From contig NC_014100.1 in the NCBI RefSeq assembly GCF_000092285.1, positions 4,588,001 through 4,652,000 of the forward strand: DNA of 64,000 nt. The letters are read 5' to 3'. Positions 44,915 to 53,944 of this stretch are shown here, piece after piece (position 1 is the stretch's first letter; every line of letters starts with the position of its first letter). A program made the translations under genes and the position numbers. Below the pieces are notes generated by a model. That model did not search any database and was not told where the DNA came from. It was given only the letters and a program-made list of their open reading frames with translations. Source of the DNA: Caulobacter segnis ATCC 21756. GTDB taxonomy: Bacteria; Pseudomonadota; Alphaproteobacteria; Caulobacterales; Caulobacteraceae.

Positions 44915-45012
44915 CGGAAACCAGGTCTTGGATGCAGGAACGCGCCCCGAAGGCGACGCCGCGACAAGACTATGCGGTTTCGCGGCCGGAGCGCGCAGGA
45001 ATATGGGGTCTC

Positions 45013-45041
45013 GGGGTCCCCTTCGCTCGGAAGCGGACCCC
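45013..45041 (-). terminator. Hairpin after the DUF3576 gene
   Basis: GGGGTCC at 45013-45019 and GGACCCC at 45035-45041, with CTTC/GAAG inside, 9 bp downstream of the DUF3576 stop on the minus strand. The T run is missing, so it is only a likely terminator. Confidence 0.5.
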
Positions 45042-45049
45042 GCCGGGCC

Positions 45050-45562
45050 TTAGCCCTTGATGTTCGAGAGACGAAGCTGACGGGCGCGGGTCAGGATCGC
45101 GTTCTCGATGTCGGTCGCGGTCTGGTCGGCGACGGGCGCGTCGACCCAGTTGCCGTTCACGTCCTTGGACTGCTTGAACACCGTGACGTTCAGGCCATCG
45201 GCGCGCAGGCGGGTGTCCAGGATGTAGACCGTGGCCTTGAAGCGCTCGGCCGGGGTTTCCGGGTTCACGTACCAGTCGGTGATGATCACGCCGCCGTACG
45301 GATCCGCCGAAGCCAGCGGCATGAAGGCCAGGGTGTCGAGGCTGGCGCGCCACAGATAGCCGTTCACGCCGATCGAGCCTTCCGTCGCCGGAGCCCTGCC
45401 GCCGCCGCCGAAGCGCTTGAACGGGTTCAGGCCCGGCTCATCGCTTTGCGTGGAAAACGTCTTCGGGGGCTTGTTGCTGCTGCAGGCCGACACGCCCAGC
45501 ATGGACAGAGCCAGGACGCCCGCGGCGACGCCGCGCATCACAGACCCACGCTCAAACGCCAT
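45050..45562 (-). CDS. DUF3576 domain lipoprotein
   Basis: ATG 45562, preceded by GAGG at a proper distance, gives 170 residues. The lipobox LGVSAC is at about residues 23-28, followed by SSNKPPKTFSTQSDEPGLNPF and the DUF3576 body: NGYLWRASLDTLAFMPLASADPYGGVIITDWY with breaks, ERFKATVYILDTRLRADGL and ENAILTRARQLRL. DUF3576 lipoproteins are common in alphaproteobacteria; the function is not known. It is divergent from ntrZ across 266 bp. Confidence 0.85.
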   Translation of the reverse strand: MAFERGSVMRGVAAGVLALSMLGVSACSSNKPPKTFSTQSDEPGLNPFKRFGGGGRAPATEGSIGVNGYLWRASLDTLAFMPLASADPYGGVIITDWYVNPETPAERFKATVYILDTRLRADGLNVTVFKQSKDVNGNWVDAPVADQTATDIENAILTRARQLRLSNIKG

Positions 45563-45759
45563 AGTACCTCGCTCCAATGTCTCGCCGACGCGACTTGCGC
45601 TGTCCTGGCGCGCCCCCGCGGCCGGGAGCCGGTCTATAGCATGGCCGCGCCGCCTCAAAACAGGAATCGCGTGACCTCACCGCCACACGAGTCGATTGAA
45701 TCGTACAATACGACCGGAAGTGCGACCAAAGGCCGGTTGACCGCGTTTCGGCCAAGCCT

Positions 45760-45775
45760 TTAATCGAAACCTAAG
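45760..45775. promoter_or_regulatory. CtrA-like site upstream of ntrZ
   Basis: TTAA-N7-CTAAG, i.e. TTAG-N7-TTAA on the other strand, one mismatch from the core consensus, 54-69 bp before ntrZ. Confidence 0.3.
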
Positions 45776-45828
45776 GGCGCCTCACCTATATGGGATAGGG
45801 GGCAACCGAGTACAGGCGGTGGGTAGCG

Positions 45829-46239
45829 ATGTTCGCGAAGCGTTTTTTCCTGGCGGGGACTGCCGCGCTGATCCTGACGGGATCGGCGTCGATGGCCTTC
45901 GCCCAGGCCAAGCCGCACGCCGTCGCGCCGGATTTCAGCGCCAAGAACGACTTCACCAGCGCCGCCGCCGGCGTCCAATACCCGCAGGATGACAAGCGCA
46001 CCCTGCGTTGGGACGCCAAGAAGGGCCGCTGGGGCCTGAAGCTGGACCTCGACCAGCCGACCAGCCGCGAAATGGAAATGCAGGACGTCCAGGCCGGGGC
46101 CTATTTCAAGGTCACCCCCTCGATCCGCGTCGGCGGCGCCGTCAGCCTCGGCGAGTCCAACCCGGCCCTGGCCGCCCGCAAGGCCCAGCAGCCCGAGGCC
46201 GCCCCGCGCGTTCGCCTCGAGACCGCCTTCAAGTTCTAA
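45829..46239 (+). CDS. ntrZ: NtrZ family periplasmic regulator of NtrYX
   Basis: A 136-residue secreted protein: signal peptide FFLAGTAALILTGSASMAFAQ, then a mature domain with DFSAKNDFTSAAAGVQYPQDD, WDAKKGRWGLKLDLDQPTSREMEM (shortened here to RWGLKLDLDQP) and GAYFKVTPSIRVGGAVSLGE, ending in F like a small beta-barrel or autotransporter-type protein. I assign NtrZ, reported in Caulobacter as a periplasmic inhibitor of the NtrY histidine kinase, from this sequence and its place near cenR and leuS; the identity rests on recall and should be confirmed by search. Confidence 0.72.
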   Translation: MFAKRFFLAGTAALILTGSASMAFAQAKPHAVAPDFSAKNDFTSAAAGVQYPQDDKRTLRWDAKKGRWGLKLDLDQPTSREMEMQDVQAGAYFKVTPSIRVGGAVSLGESNPALAARKAQQPEAAPRVRLETAFKF

Positions 46240-46246
46240 ACCCGGC

Positions 46247-46882
46247 TTAGCCCGCCAGGGCTTCGACCGCCGCGATCCCCGCAACGCCGCTTCCCGCGAG
46301 CTGCGCGACCGTGTCCGCGCGCACGCCGCCCAGGGCGTAGACGGGCAAGGTCGTCGCCGAGACGAGCGCCTTCAGGCCGTCGACGCCCAGCGGCTGACCA
46401 GCCGAAGGGCTGTTGCTGGGAAAGACCGGTGAGACGATCACGGCGTCGGCCCCCGCGCGCTCGGCGGCCTGGACGGCCTTCAGGTCGTGGGCGGCGACGG
46501 TGATCAGGTAGCGGGCGTGCTCGGCGCGCAGCTTCGGGATCTCGCCGGCCAGCCGCTCGGGCATGTGCAGACCGTCGGCGCCGATCCCCTCGGCCAGCCC
46601 CGGATGGGCGCCGGCCAGCAGGATAAGTCCCCGTGCGTCGGCGATGGCGCGCAGGCGGCGGCCCTGCTCGACCGCGTTTTCGGCGCTGAAGGCCCGGAAC
46701 ACGATCCCCGCCCCGCGCGGCAGGCGCTCGGCGATCGCTTCGGGGGAGGCGACGCGGGCGGGATCGGTGAAGAACAGCAGGTTCGGGAGGACGCGATCGC
46801 GCACGGTCCTTGGCGGAAAGGCCGCCGCCGTCCTAGACAGGACCTCCAGTTCGCCGTCGCCTCGCAAGGCCGTTTCGCCCAT
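46247..46882 (-). CDS. Thiamine phosphate synthase (ThiE) family protein
   Basis: ATG 46882 gives 211 residues. The body is a TIM barrel of the ThiE/TenI type: LPNLLFFTDPARV, AVQAAERAGADAVIVSPVF, then VSATTLPVYALGGV and the final GVAGIAAVEAL. ThiE makes thiamine phosphate; TenI is a thiazole tautomerase. No other thiamine genes lie nearby, so a plain ThiE role is not assured. The start codon overlaps that of the divergent YggS gene by two bases, so its true start could be further inside. Confidence 0.78.
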   Translation of the reverse strand: MGETALRGDGELEVLSRTAAAFPPRTVRDRVLPNLLFFTDPARVASPEAIAERLPRGAGIVFRAFSAENAVEQGRRLRAIADARGLILLAGAHPGLAEGIGADGLHMPERLAGEIPKLRAEHARYLITVAAHDLKAVQAAERAGADAVIVSPVFPSNSPSAGQPLGVDGLKALVSATTLPVYALGGVRADTVAQLAGSGVAGIAAVEALAG

Positions 46883-47534
46883 GTCCCAAGCCCTCGCCGA
46901 CATCCAAAGCCGCATCGCCGCCGCCGAGGCCCGCGCCGGGCGGGCGCCGGGCTCGGTCACGCTGGTGGCGGTCTCCAAGACCCAGCCGTGGGAGCATATC
47001 GCGCCCGTGCTGGACGCGGGACAGAAAGTGTTCGGCGAGAACCGCGTGCAGGAGGCGATGGAGCGCTGGGGCCAACGTCGCGAGGGGCTCGAGCTGCGCC
47101 TGATCGGTCCGTTGCAGACCAACAAGGCCCGCGAGGCCGTGGCCTTCTTCGACGTGATCGAGACGGTCGACCGCGAGAAGCTGGCCCGCGTGCTGGCCGA
47201 GGAAATCCAGCGCTCCGGCAGGGCGCCGCGCCTCTATGTCCAGGTGAACACCGGCGAAGAGCCGCAGAAGGCCGGGATCGCGCCGGGCGAGGCCGACACC
47301 TTCATCGCCGCCTGTCGCCAGACCTATGGCCTCGCGGTCGAGGGGCTGATGTGCATCCCGCCCTTTGACACCGATCCCGCGCCGCATTTCGCGCAGCTAC
47401 GGGCGATCGCCGAGCGGAACGGCGTCGAAAAGCTTTCCATGGGCATGAGCGACGACTTCGAGATCGCCATCGTCGAGGGCGCGACCTCGGTGCGGGTGGG
47501 GTCGGCGCTGTTTGGAAGCCGAAACTACGGCTAG
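46881..47534 (+). CDS. PLP homeostasis protein (YggS/PROSC family)
   Basis: A 217-residue TIM-barrel protein that holds pyridoxal phosphate and steadies its level. The Schiff-base lysine is in TLVAVSKTQPWEHI (about residue 34), with FGENRVQEA, LRLIGPLQTNKAREAV and the phosphate-binding LSMGMSDDFEIAIVEGATSVRVG (shortened here to MGMSDDFEIAI) following. ATG 46881 overlaps the ThiE-like start in CATG. It is convergent with the L,D-transpeptidase gene (four shared bases). Confidence 0.93.
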   Translation: MSQALADIQSRIAAAEARAGRAPGSVTLVAVSKTQPWEHIAPVLDAGQKVFGENRVQEAMERWGQRREGLELRLIGPLQTNKAREAVAFFDVIETVDREKLARVLAEEIQRSGRAPRLYVQVNTGEEPQKAGIAPGEADTFIAACRQTYGLAVEGLMCIPPFDTDPAPHFAQLRAIAERNGVEKLSMGMSDDFEIAIVEGATSVRVGSALFGSRNYG

Positions 47535-48037
47535 CCCGCGATCTCCACCGCGTCCCCCGGCTTGGCCGCCGCCAGCACGGCCTCGAGATCCGCGCGCGCC
47601 AAGGCCACGCAGCCTTCGGTGCCCGGATAGTTCTCGCGGGCCAGGTGCATGAAGATCGCCGAGCCCATCCCGGGAACCGGCGGGTCGTCGTTATGGCCCA
47701 GGATCACCACCAGGTCGTAGACGGCGTCGTCGCGCCACATCCGCTCGGCGCTGGCCGGATAGGGCAAGGTGACGGGGCGATTGTAGTTCGGGTCGCTGGG
47801 CGCGTCGCACCAGCCGTCCTGGGGTCGCGTCGCGCGGACGGGCAGGGCGGTCGCGGGGCCTTGGGTATAGACGTCCGGCCGATACCAGACCTCGCGCATG
47901 CGCCAGACGCCCAGCGGGCTCTTGCCATCGCCCTCGCGTTTGTCGCGCGCCGCGATGGCGCCGGCCTTGCCGATCGCACAGCGCAGGGTTCGGCCTTCGA
48001 GTTCGAAACGGCCATCGGCATAGGCGCGGAACAGCAT
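47531..48037 (-). CDS. L,D-transpeptidase (YkuD) family protein
   Basis: A 168-residue catalytic-domain-only protein. The YkuD motif is present: HNDDPPVPGMGSAIFMHLA and, 12 residues on, TEGCVAL with the nucleophilic cysteine. These enzymes make 3-3 peptidoglycan cross-links or attach lipoproteins. There is no signal peptide or anchor, so it lacks an obvious route to the wall; a missing N terminus or leaderless export would explain this. Start at ATG 48037, divergent from cenR with 64 bp between. Confidence 0.87.
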   Translation of the reverse strand: MLFRAYADGRFELEGRTLRCAIGKAGAIAARDKREGDGKSPLGVWRMREVWYRPDVYTQGPATALPVRATRPQDGWCDAPSDPNYNRPVTLPYPASAERMWRDDAVYDLVVILGHNDDPPVPGMGSAIFMHLARENYPGTEGCVALARADLEAVLAAAKPGDAVEIAG

Positions 48038-48101
48038 CGAGACGTCGACTCCCGGACTTTAAGACCTTGCCCGGGGTTGTCCCGGAGGCCCGCAGCGGTG
48101 C

Positions 48102-48800
48102 ATGTTTCGCCTTATGGCGCAACGCAAGACCCTTCTGCTGATCGACGACGATGACGACCTGCGCGGCGCCTTGGCCGAACAGTTGGCGCTCCACGAGGAG
48201 TTCGCGGTCAACGAGGCCGCCAGCGCCGGCGAGGGCGTGCGCATGGCGCGCGAGATCAAGCCGGACCTGATCCTGCTGGATGTCGATCTGCCCGACATGG
48301 ACGGCCGCGAGGCCTGTCGCCTGATGCGCAAGAACGGCGTCACCGCGCCGGTGATCATGCTGACGGCGGCCGCCAGCGACAGCGACACGATCCTGGGCCT
48401 GGAGTCCGGGGCCAACGACTATGTGACCAAGCCCTTCCGCTTCGGCGTGCTGCTGGCCCGCATTCGCGCCCAGCTGCGCAGCTACGAGGCCTCGGAAGAC
48501 GCGCTGTTCCGCATCGGTCCCTACGAATTCCGCCCCTCGGCCAAGCTGCTGGTCGACGAGAAGCAGAAGAAGGTGCGGCTGACCGAAAAGGAAACCAACA
48601 TCCTCAAGTACCTCTATCGCGCCGGCTCCAAGCCCGTGTCGCGCGAGGAGCTGCTGACCGAGGTCTGGGGCTACAACGCCGGGGTCACGACCCACACGCT
48701 GGAGACCCACGTCTACCGCCTGCGCCAGAAGATCGAGCCCGATCCGGCCGTGGCGCGGATCCTGATCACCGAAATGGGCGGCTACCGGCTGCAGCCGTAG
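48102..48800 (+). CDS. cenR: Essential envelope response regulator CenR (OmpR family)
   Basis: Two-component regulator needed for envelope integrity in Caulobacter, partner of CenK. The receiver domain (about residues 8-120) has acidic pocket LLIDDDDD, phospho-acceptor in LLDVDLPD and the LTAAASDSD and KPF switch. The winged helix follows (130-232: LTEKETNILKYLYRAG, THTLETHVYRLRQKIE). ATG 48102 gives 232 residues; an ATG at 48114 (MAQRKT) would give 228 and is equally possible. Assignment to cenR rests on family and on synteny with secB and ntrZ. Confidence 0.85.
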   Translation: MFRLMAQRKTLLLIDDDDDLRGALAEQLALHEEFAVNEAASAGEGVRMAREIKPDLILLDVDLPDMDGREACRLMRKNGVTAPVIMLTAAASDSDTILGLESGANDYVTKPFRFGVLLARIRAQLRSYEASEDALFRIGPYEFRPSAKLLVDEKQKKVRLTEKETNILKYLYRAGSKPVSREELLTEVWGYNAGVTTHTLETHVYRLRQKIEPDPAVARILITEMGGYRLQP

Positions 48801-48822
48801 GCGTCTGAAAAGCCAACATTCC

Positions 48823-48923
48823 GTGTCATCCAGGCCGCAGCGGAGCGGAGAGCCGGGACCCAGGGGCAACAGCGGTGCGCCGGCCCCTGGGTCCCGGGTC
48901 GGCTATGCCGCCCGGGATGACAC
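48823..48923. repeat. Dispersed palindromic repeat, type A, copy 2
   Basis: GTGTCATCC (48823-48831) to GGGATGACAC (48914-48923). The inner repeat CCGGGACCCAGGGG (48853-48866) and CCCCTGGGTCCCGG (48884-48897) is identical to that of copy 1, 8.3 kb away, while the spacers differ. It sits between cenR and secB, which converge. Confidence 0.85.
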
Positions 48924-48941
48924 GCTTTTGTTTTCCCAAAG

Positions 48942-48970
48942 AAAAAGGGCCCGACCTTTCGGCCGAGCCC
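48942..48970 (-). terminator. Rho-independent terminator after secB
   Basis: On the minus strand GGGCTCGGCC (48970-48961), loop GAAA, GGTCGGGCCC (48956-48947), then TTTTTC. Stem has G-U pairs. Starts 27 bp past the secB stop. Confidence 0.8.
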
Positions 48971-48996
48971 CTCTCAATCACATACAGACCAGACGC

Positions 48997-49485
48997 TTAC
49001 GCGTTGCCGACCACTTGGCCGTCGGCCTGGGCCTTGCGCGCGGCGTAGACGCCGGCGAAGTCGATCGGGTCGATCAGGAACGGCGGGAAGCCGCCCTCGG
49101 CCGTCACGTCCGAGATCAGACGACGGGCGTAGGGGAACAGGAAGCGCGGGCACTCGATCAGCAGCACCGGCTCGAGGTCTTCCTCGGAAACGCCGGCGAT
49201 GTGGAACAGGCCGCCATAGACGACTTCGACGTGGAACACGGCTTGCTCGTCGCGCAGAGCCCGGGCCGAAAGCTTCAGATCCACCTCGAACAGGCCATCG
49301 GGACGACCGCGGGCGTTCATCTCGACGCCCATGTCGATGGCGGGCTGAGCCGCGCCGGCGCGCAGGCTGTCGGGGGCCAGCGGGTTCTCGAACGAGAAGT
49401 CGCGAACGAACTGGGCCAGGATGCGGACGCCGGTTTGGCCGGCGGCCTCTTCCGTGGTCGCCTCGGGGGCGGTGGTGTCGGTCAT
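48997..49485 (-). CDS. secB: Protein export chaperone SecB
   Basis: Tetrameric chaperone that keeps preproteins unfolded for SecA. The 162 residues match Sec[62 protein letters not shown] with breaks, and the [15 protein letters not shown] loop. A slightly acidic Thr/Ala N terminus precedes it. It is divergent from the Tim44-like gene and ends at a strong terminator. Confidence 0.96.
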   Translation of the reverse strand: MTDTTAPEATTEEAAGQTGVRILAQFVRDFSFENPLAPDSLRAGAAQPAIDMGVEMNARGRPDGLFEVDLKLSARALRDEQAVFHVEVVYGGLFHIAGVSEEDLEPVLLIECPRFLFPYARRLISDVTAEGGFPPFLIDPIDFAGVYAARKAQADGQVVGNA

Positions 49486-49712
49486 TAGGACAAAATCCGT
49501 GATCGGCGCCTAAAACGCCTTGAGTAAGGTGGGCGCTGCTACCATGAGGGCCCGTCTGGCGCAACGCCAGGCGCCTGACGGGAGAGCGCGTCTCGCCTAT
49601 ATAGGAAGGACACGGGGCGTTCGCCTGGTTCGGACAGCTATTCCGAAACCGATGGACGCTCGACGATCCTTGAATATCCCCCTGGGCCAAAAGCCCGTCG
49701 CCGGACCTTGAA

Positions 49713-50309
49713 GTGCTCCAGATCCTGTTCCTCGCCGCGGTCGCCGCCATCGTTCTCTACCAGCTCTACGCCACCCTGGGTCGCCGGGTCGGCCGTCAGC
49801 CGGAGGACACGCCCGTCAAGGCCGGCGCTGGCGGCCCCGCGCCCGTCACGACCGATCCTCACCCCGTGCTGCGCTCGGAAGGCCTGGCCGCGCTGAAGGC
49901 CCGCCAGCCGGATTTCGATCCCGCCAAGTTCATGACCGGCGCTCGCGCCGCCTATGAGCAGATCGTCACGGCCTATGCCGATGGCGATCGCGAGACGCTC
50001 AAGCCGCTCCTTGCGCCGGAAGTGATGGCCAATTTCGAGCAGGCCATGGCCGCGCGCGAGGCCGCCGGCCGCAGCGAGAAGGTCGAGTTCCTGACCTCGC
50101 CGCGCCTCGATCTCGAAAGCGTCGACCTGGTCGGCGACACCGCCAAGGCGGTGGTGCGGATCCTGGCCGAGGTGCGCACCCGCACCAAGGACGAGCGCGG
50201 CGAGGGGGTCGACGACCGCCGCACCGCCGAGCTCTGGACCTTCGAACGCGAGGTCAGGAACGCCAATCCGAACTGGCTGCTGTCGTTCGTCGCCGCCGCC
50301 GAGGCGTGA
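49713..50309 (+). CDS. Tim44/TimA-like domain protein
   Basis: A 198-residue protein with one N-terminal membrane segment (LFLAAVAAIVLYQLYATLG), a Pro/Ala-rich linker and a Tim44-like domain (FDPAKFMTGARAAYEQIVTAYADGD, then RETLKPLLAPEVMANFEQAM and ELWTFEREV). Mitochondrial Tim44 is an import-motor component; the bacterial role is not defined. It is common next to secB in alphaproteobacteria. GTG 49713 is the only fitting start. The stop overlaps the mltA start in TGATG. Confidence 0.85.
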   Translation: MLQILFLAAVAAIVLYQLYATLGRRVGRQPEDTPVKAGAGGPAPVTTDPHPVLRSEGLAALKARQPDFDPAKFMTGARAAYEQIVTAYADGDRETLKPLLAPEVMANFEQAMAAREAAGRSEKVEFLTSPRLDLESVDLVGDTAKAVVRILAEVRTRTKDERGEGVDDRRTAELWTFEREVRNANPNWLLSFVAAAEA

Positions 50310-51500
50310 TGCGCGTCGTGCGGACCGTCTCGACCGCCACGGCCCCCCGTCTCGCTATTTCCGGGGCCTTGGCGGGCTTGCTGCTGAGCGCCTGCGCCAG
50401 CGTTGTCGCGCCCCCCGTGGCTCCGCCCGCGCCGCCGCCGCCGGTCCAGACGCCGCCCGCGCCGCCGCCTCAAGCGCAGGCGCCCGCGCCGCCCGCCGCC
50501 GTGTCCTTCGCGGACCTGCCGGGTTGGGGCGCAGGAAGATCATGGGGCGGCGCTCAAGGCCTTCCAGGTCGGCTGCGGCGTTTCGAAGGATCCGGCCTTG
50601 GCGCGTGTCTGCGACCAGGCCCGGGCGCTGGCCGCTTCGGACGCCGCCGCGGCCCGCGCTTTCTTCGAGGCCAACTTCCAGCCTCAGGCTGTCGGTGACG
50701 AAGGCCTGCTGACCGCCTATTTCGCCCCTCAGTATCCGGCGCGGATGTCGCGCAACGCCGAGTTCTCGGCCCCCGTGCGCCGGTTGCCGGACGATCTGGT
50801 CGTTCTGGACCTCGGCCCCTTCGAGCCGGCCCTGATCGGCAAGAAGGTCACCGGCCACGTCGAGGGCAAGACCTTCGTCCCCTATCCCGACCGCGCCGAG
50901 ATCGAGGCGGTCCCGACCGACAAGCCCCTGGCCTGGATGCGGCCCGAGGAGCTGTTCTTCCTGCAGATCCAGGGCTCGGGCGTGCTCGTCCTGCCCGACG
51001 GCCGTCGGGTGCGGGCCGTGTTCGCGGGCACAAATGGCCGACCCTTCGTTGGCGTCGCTACGCCCATGCGCGACAAGGGCTTGCTGCCCGACAACAACAC
51101 CTCGGGCGACGCCATCCGGACCTGGCTGGCCGAGCATCGCGGGCCCGAGGCCGACGCGATCATGCGGCTGAACCCGCGCTACGTGTTCTTCAAGACCACC
51201 TCGGACGACGGCAAGGAACCCGTGGGGTCGGCCGGCGTGTCCCTGCCGCCCGGCCGCGCCATCGCCGTCGATCCCAGCCGCCACGCCTATGGCGCGCTCT
51301 ACTGGCTGGACGCCAGCGCTCCGGCCCTGGCCGGCGCCTTCCCGGTCTATCGCCGCCTGGCGGTGGCGCTGGACACCGGCGGGGCGATCAAGGGCGACGT
51401 CCGCGCCGACCTCTATATGGGCACGGGTCCCGAGGCGGGGGCCGAGGCGGGCCGCGTGCGCCATGTCCTGCGGCTCTACCGCCTCGTTCCGAAGCCGTAA
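50309..51500 (+). pseudogene. mltA: MltA family lytic murein transglycosylase, frameshifted
   Basis: Membrane-bound lytic transglycosylase of peptidoglycan. The N-terminal part (50309-50527) has a signal and lipobox (GALAGLLLSACASV), a Pro-rich linker and FADLPGW. It then loses frame: the run GGGG at 50526-50529 has one G too many, and AQEDHGAALKAFQVGC continues in another frame to 51500. That part holds QPQAVGDEGLLTAYFAPQYP, the 3D domain with ALDTGGAIKGDVRADLYMG (catalytic-Asp motif) and RHVLRLYRLVPKP. A single deletion in the run would restore one 396-codon gene. It could be a sequencing error or a real lesion. It lies between the Tim44-like gene and smr. Confidence 0.84.
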
Positions 51501-51501
51501 G

Positions 51502-52086
51502 GTGAGCAAGAAGCCGCCGCCCCCTCCAGGCAAGACGGGCCCGGACGACGACCGTCGCCTCTGGCGGCTGGTCGCCTCGACCGTGACCCCGCGCGGGGCG
51601 GCCAAGCCGGAGAAGATGCGCAGCAAGGCGCGGATCCGGCCTTCGCTGAAGTCCGACACCGCCCTGCCGGCCGAACCACCGACGCGCCTCGTCTCGATCG
51701 CGCCGCTGCGGCTGCATCCCGAGCACCTGAAACCGGCCGCGCCGAAGCCGCTCAAGGGCCCGGCGGGTCACATCGAGCCCAATCGCAAGCTGCGGATCGT
51801 CAAGGAACGCGACCCGATCGGCGCGCGGCTGGACATGCACGGCCTCGACCAGGACCAGGCCCGCGCCACGCTGGAAGCCTTCATCCGCCGCTCGTTCAGC
51901 CAGGGTCACCGGGCTGTGCTGGTGATCACCGGCAAGGGCAAGGTGGGGCAGGGGGTTCTGCGCAGCCGCACGCCGGAATGGCTGACCGACCCGTCCCTGC
52001 GCGAGATGGTCGCCGGCGTCTCCACCGCCGACCGCCGCCACGGCGGCGAGGGCGCGCTGTACGTGGCGCTGAAGCGGCGGGTTTGA
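51502..52086 (+). CDS. Smr domain protein
   Basis: GTG 51502, one base after the mltA stop, gives 194 residues. The N-terminal 110 residues are charged and Pro-rich; the Smr (small MutS-related) domain is C-terminal: LDMHGLDQDQARATLEAFI, LVITGKGKVGQGVL and HGGEGALYVAL. The motif set LDxHG, TGKG suits a nicking or RNA-binding nuclease. The role is not known. The secB, Tim44-like, mltA, smr neighbourhood is common in the group. Confidence 0.85.
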   Translation: MSKKPPPPPGKTGPDDDRRLWRLVASTVTPRGAAKPEKMRSKARIRPSLKSDTALPAEPPTRLVSIAPLRLHPEHLKPAAPKPLKGPAGHIEPNRKLRIVKERDPIGARLDMHGLDQDQARATLEAFIRRSFSQGHRAVLVITGKGKVGQGVLRSRTPEWLTDPSLREMVAGVSTADRRHGGEGALYVALKRRV

Positions 52087-52091
52087 GGGAT

Positions 52092-52114
52092 TCCCTCTCT
52101 CCATGAGGGAGGGA
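52092..52114. terminator. Hairpin between smr and hisE
   Basis: TCCCTC (52092-52097) and GAGGGA (52105-52110) around CTCCAT, followed by GGGATTTT on the plus strand. It may terminate the smr transcript. Confidence 0.55.
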
Positions 52115-52116
52115 TT

Positions 52117-52440
52117 TTAGGCCCGCGACGCCTTCTCGGCGATGCCGGACGTGCCCTCGCGGGCTTCCAGCTTCTCGGCCACGGCGTCCAGCGAGACGCC
52201 GGAGGCGGCCATCAGGGCCAGCCAGTGGTAGAGCAGGTCGGCGCTTTCGGCGGCCAGGGCGTCCGGCCCCTGCGCGACCGCCGCGATCACCGTCTCGACG
52301 GCTTCCTCGCCCAGCTTCTTGGCGGCGAGGGCCGGGTCGTTCAGGAGCTTGGCGGTATAGGACACCGACGGGTCGCCGCCCTTGCGGGCCTCGATCGTGG
52401 CGGCCAGGCGGTGCAGGACGTCGGTCAGGCGCTGGCTCAT
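52117..52440 (-). CDS. hisE: Phosphoribosyl-ATP diphosphatase
   Basis: Second step of histidine synthesis. ATG 52440 overlaps the hisF stop by four bases and gives 107 residues: [24 protein letters not shown] (shortened here to [14 protein letters not shown]) with the E-x2-E metal motif, and [15 protein letters not shown]. An upstream extension lies inside hisF. Last gene of the his run. Confidence 0.94.
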   Translation of the reverse strand: MSQRLTDVLHRLAATIEARKGGDPSVSYTAKLLNDPALAAKKLGEEAVETVIAAVAQGPDALAAESADLLYHWLALMAASGVSLDAVAEKLEAREGTSGIAEKASRA

Positions 52441-53219
52441 GCGGCCCCCTTCAGAACGTCGAGGCGCACGGGGATCCCCGCCTCGGCCATGGCCTGCTTG
52501 GCCTCGCCGATCGAGATCTCGCCGAAGTGGAAGATCGAGGCGGCCAGCACGGCGGCGGCGTGGCCGTCGCGGGCGGCTTCGACCAGGTGCTCGGTCTTGC
52601 CGGCCCCGCCCGAGGCGATCACCGGAACGTTCACCGTCGCGGTCACCGCCTTCAGCAGCGGGATGTCGTAGCCGATCTTGGCGCCGTCGCGGTCCATCGA
52701 GGTCAGCAGGATCTCGCCCGCGCCGCGCTCGACGACCTTGGCGGCCCACTCGACCACGTCGATCCCGGTGTCCTTGCGGCCGCCATAGGTCCAGACGTTC
52801 CAGCCCGAGCCGTCCTCGCGCGCCTTGGCGTCGATGGCCACGACCACGCACTGGGCCCCGAAGGCGTCGGCGCCGCCGGCGATCAGGTCGGGGTTCTCGA
52901 CGGCGGCCGTGTTGACCGAGACCTTGTCGGCGCCGGCCAGCAAGAGGCGGCGCATGTCACCGACCTGCCGCACGCCGCCGCCCACCGAGACGGGCATGAA
53001 GCAGACCTCGGCGGTGCGCGAGATGACGTCCAGGATCAGGCCCCGGCCCTCGCTGGAGGCGGTGATGTCCAGGAACATCAGCTCGTCCGCGCCGGCGGCG
53101 TCATAGGCCCTGGCCTGCTCCACCGGATCGCCGGCGTCGCGCAGGGAGACGAAGTTGACCCCCTTGACCACCCGCCCGTCCTTCACGTCGAGGCAGGGAA
53201 TGATCCGGGTCTTCAGCAT
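52437..53219 (-). CDS. hisF: Imidazole glycerol phosphate synthase cyclase subunit HisF
   Basis: With HisH makes IGP and AICAR. The 260-residue TIM barrel has catalytic Asp residues in [16 protein letters not shown] (N terminus) and VVVAIDAK (middle), plus phosphate loops [11 protein letters not shown] and [12 protein letters not shown]. It overlaps hisA by one base (TGATG) and hisE by four. Confidence 0.95.
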   Translation of the reverse strand: MLKTRIIPCLDVKDGRVVKGVNFVSLRDAGDPVEQARAYDAAGADELMFLDITASSEGRGLILDVISRTAEVCFMPVSVGGGVRQVGDMRRLLLAGADKVSVNTAAVENPDLIAGGADAFGAQCVVVAIDAKAREDGSGWNVWTYGGRKDTGIDVVEWAAKVVERGAGEILLTSMDRDGAKIGYDIPLLKAVTATVNVPVIASGGAGKTEHLVEAARDGHAAAVLAASIFHFGEISIGEAKQAMAEAGIPVRLDVLKGAA

Positions 53220-53944
53220 CAGGCGGCCGCCGCGATCAGGGCGTCGGAGGGGCGGATCGTGCCGGCGTAGAGCGAGCGGCCCAGGATCGCGCCGGCGATC
53301 TCGACGCCCTTGCGGGCCTTCAGCCGCTCGATGTCGGCCACCGAGGCGACGCCGCCCGAGGCGATGACGGGGATCGAGACGGCGTCGGCCAGCTCGCCCA
53401 CGCCCTCGACATTGACGCCGGTCAGGGCGCCGTCACGGCTGATGTCGGTGACGATCAGGGCGGCGACGCCCGCGTCCTCGAAGCGCTTGCCCAGGGTGAT
53501 GGCGTCGAGGTCCGACAGGCCCGTCCAGCCGTCGACGGCGACCTTGCCGTCACGAACATCGACGGCCACGGCGATCTGCTCGGGCCACAGGCGCGCGGCC
53601 TTGCGGACCAGGTCCGGATCGTGGACGGCCACGGTGCCGAGGATCACGCGGGACACGCCCGCCTCGATCCAGGCCTCGACGCCCTCCAGCGTGCGGATGC
53701 CGCCGCCCAGCTGCACCGGGATCGAGATCGACTCCAGGATCGTCTCGACGGCGGCGGTGTTGACCGACTTGCCCTCGATGGCGCCGTTCAGATCCACGAC
53801 GTGCAGCCACGAAAAGCCGTCCTTGACGAAGCGCTGGGCCTGGTCGGCGGGCGAGGTGTTGAAGACCGTGGCCTTCTCCATGTCGCCGTGCAGCAGGCGC
53901 ACGCACTGGCCGTCCTTCAGGTCGATGGCGGGATAGAGGATCAT
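53219..53944 (-). CDS. hisA: Phosphoribosylformimino-AICAR isomerase HisA
   Basis: Amadori isomerase, half-barrel repeat relative of HisF. From ATG 53944 it has 241 residues ([17 protein letters not shown]) and overlaps the hisH stop in ATGA; an ATG at 53953 adds three residues (MAP) with an ungainly overlap. Motifs are the N-terminal AIDLKDG Asp, [13 protein letters not shown] and [13 protein letters not shown] with the second Asp. Confidence 0.95.
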   Translation of the reverse strand: MILYPAIDLKDGQCVRLLHGDMEKATVFNTSPADQAQRFVKDGFSWLHVVDLNGAIEGKSVNTAAVETILESISIPVQLGGGIRTLEGVEAWIEAGVSRVILGTVAVHDPDLVRKAARLWPEQIAVAVDVRDGKVAVDGWTGLSDLDAITLGKRFEDAGVAALIVTDISRDGALTGVNVEGVGELADAVSIPVIASGGVASVADIERLKARKGVEIAGAILGRSLYAGTIRPSDALIAAAA

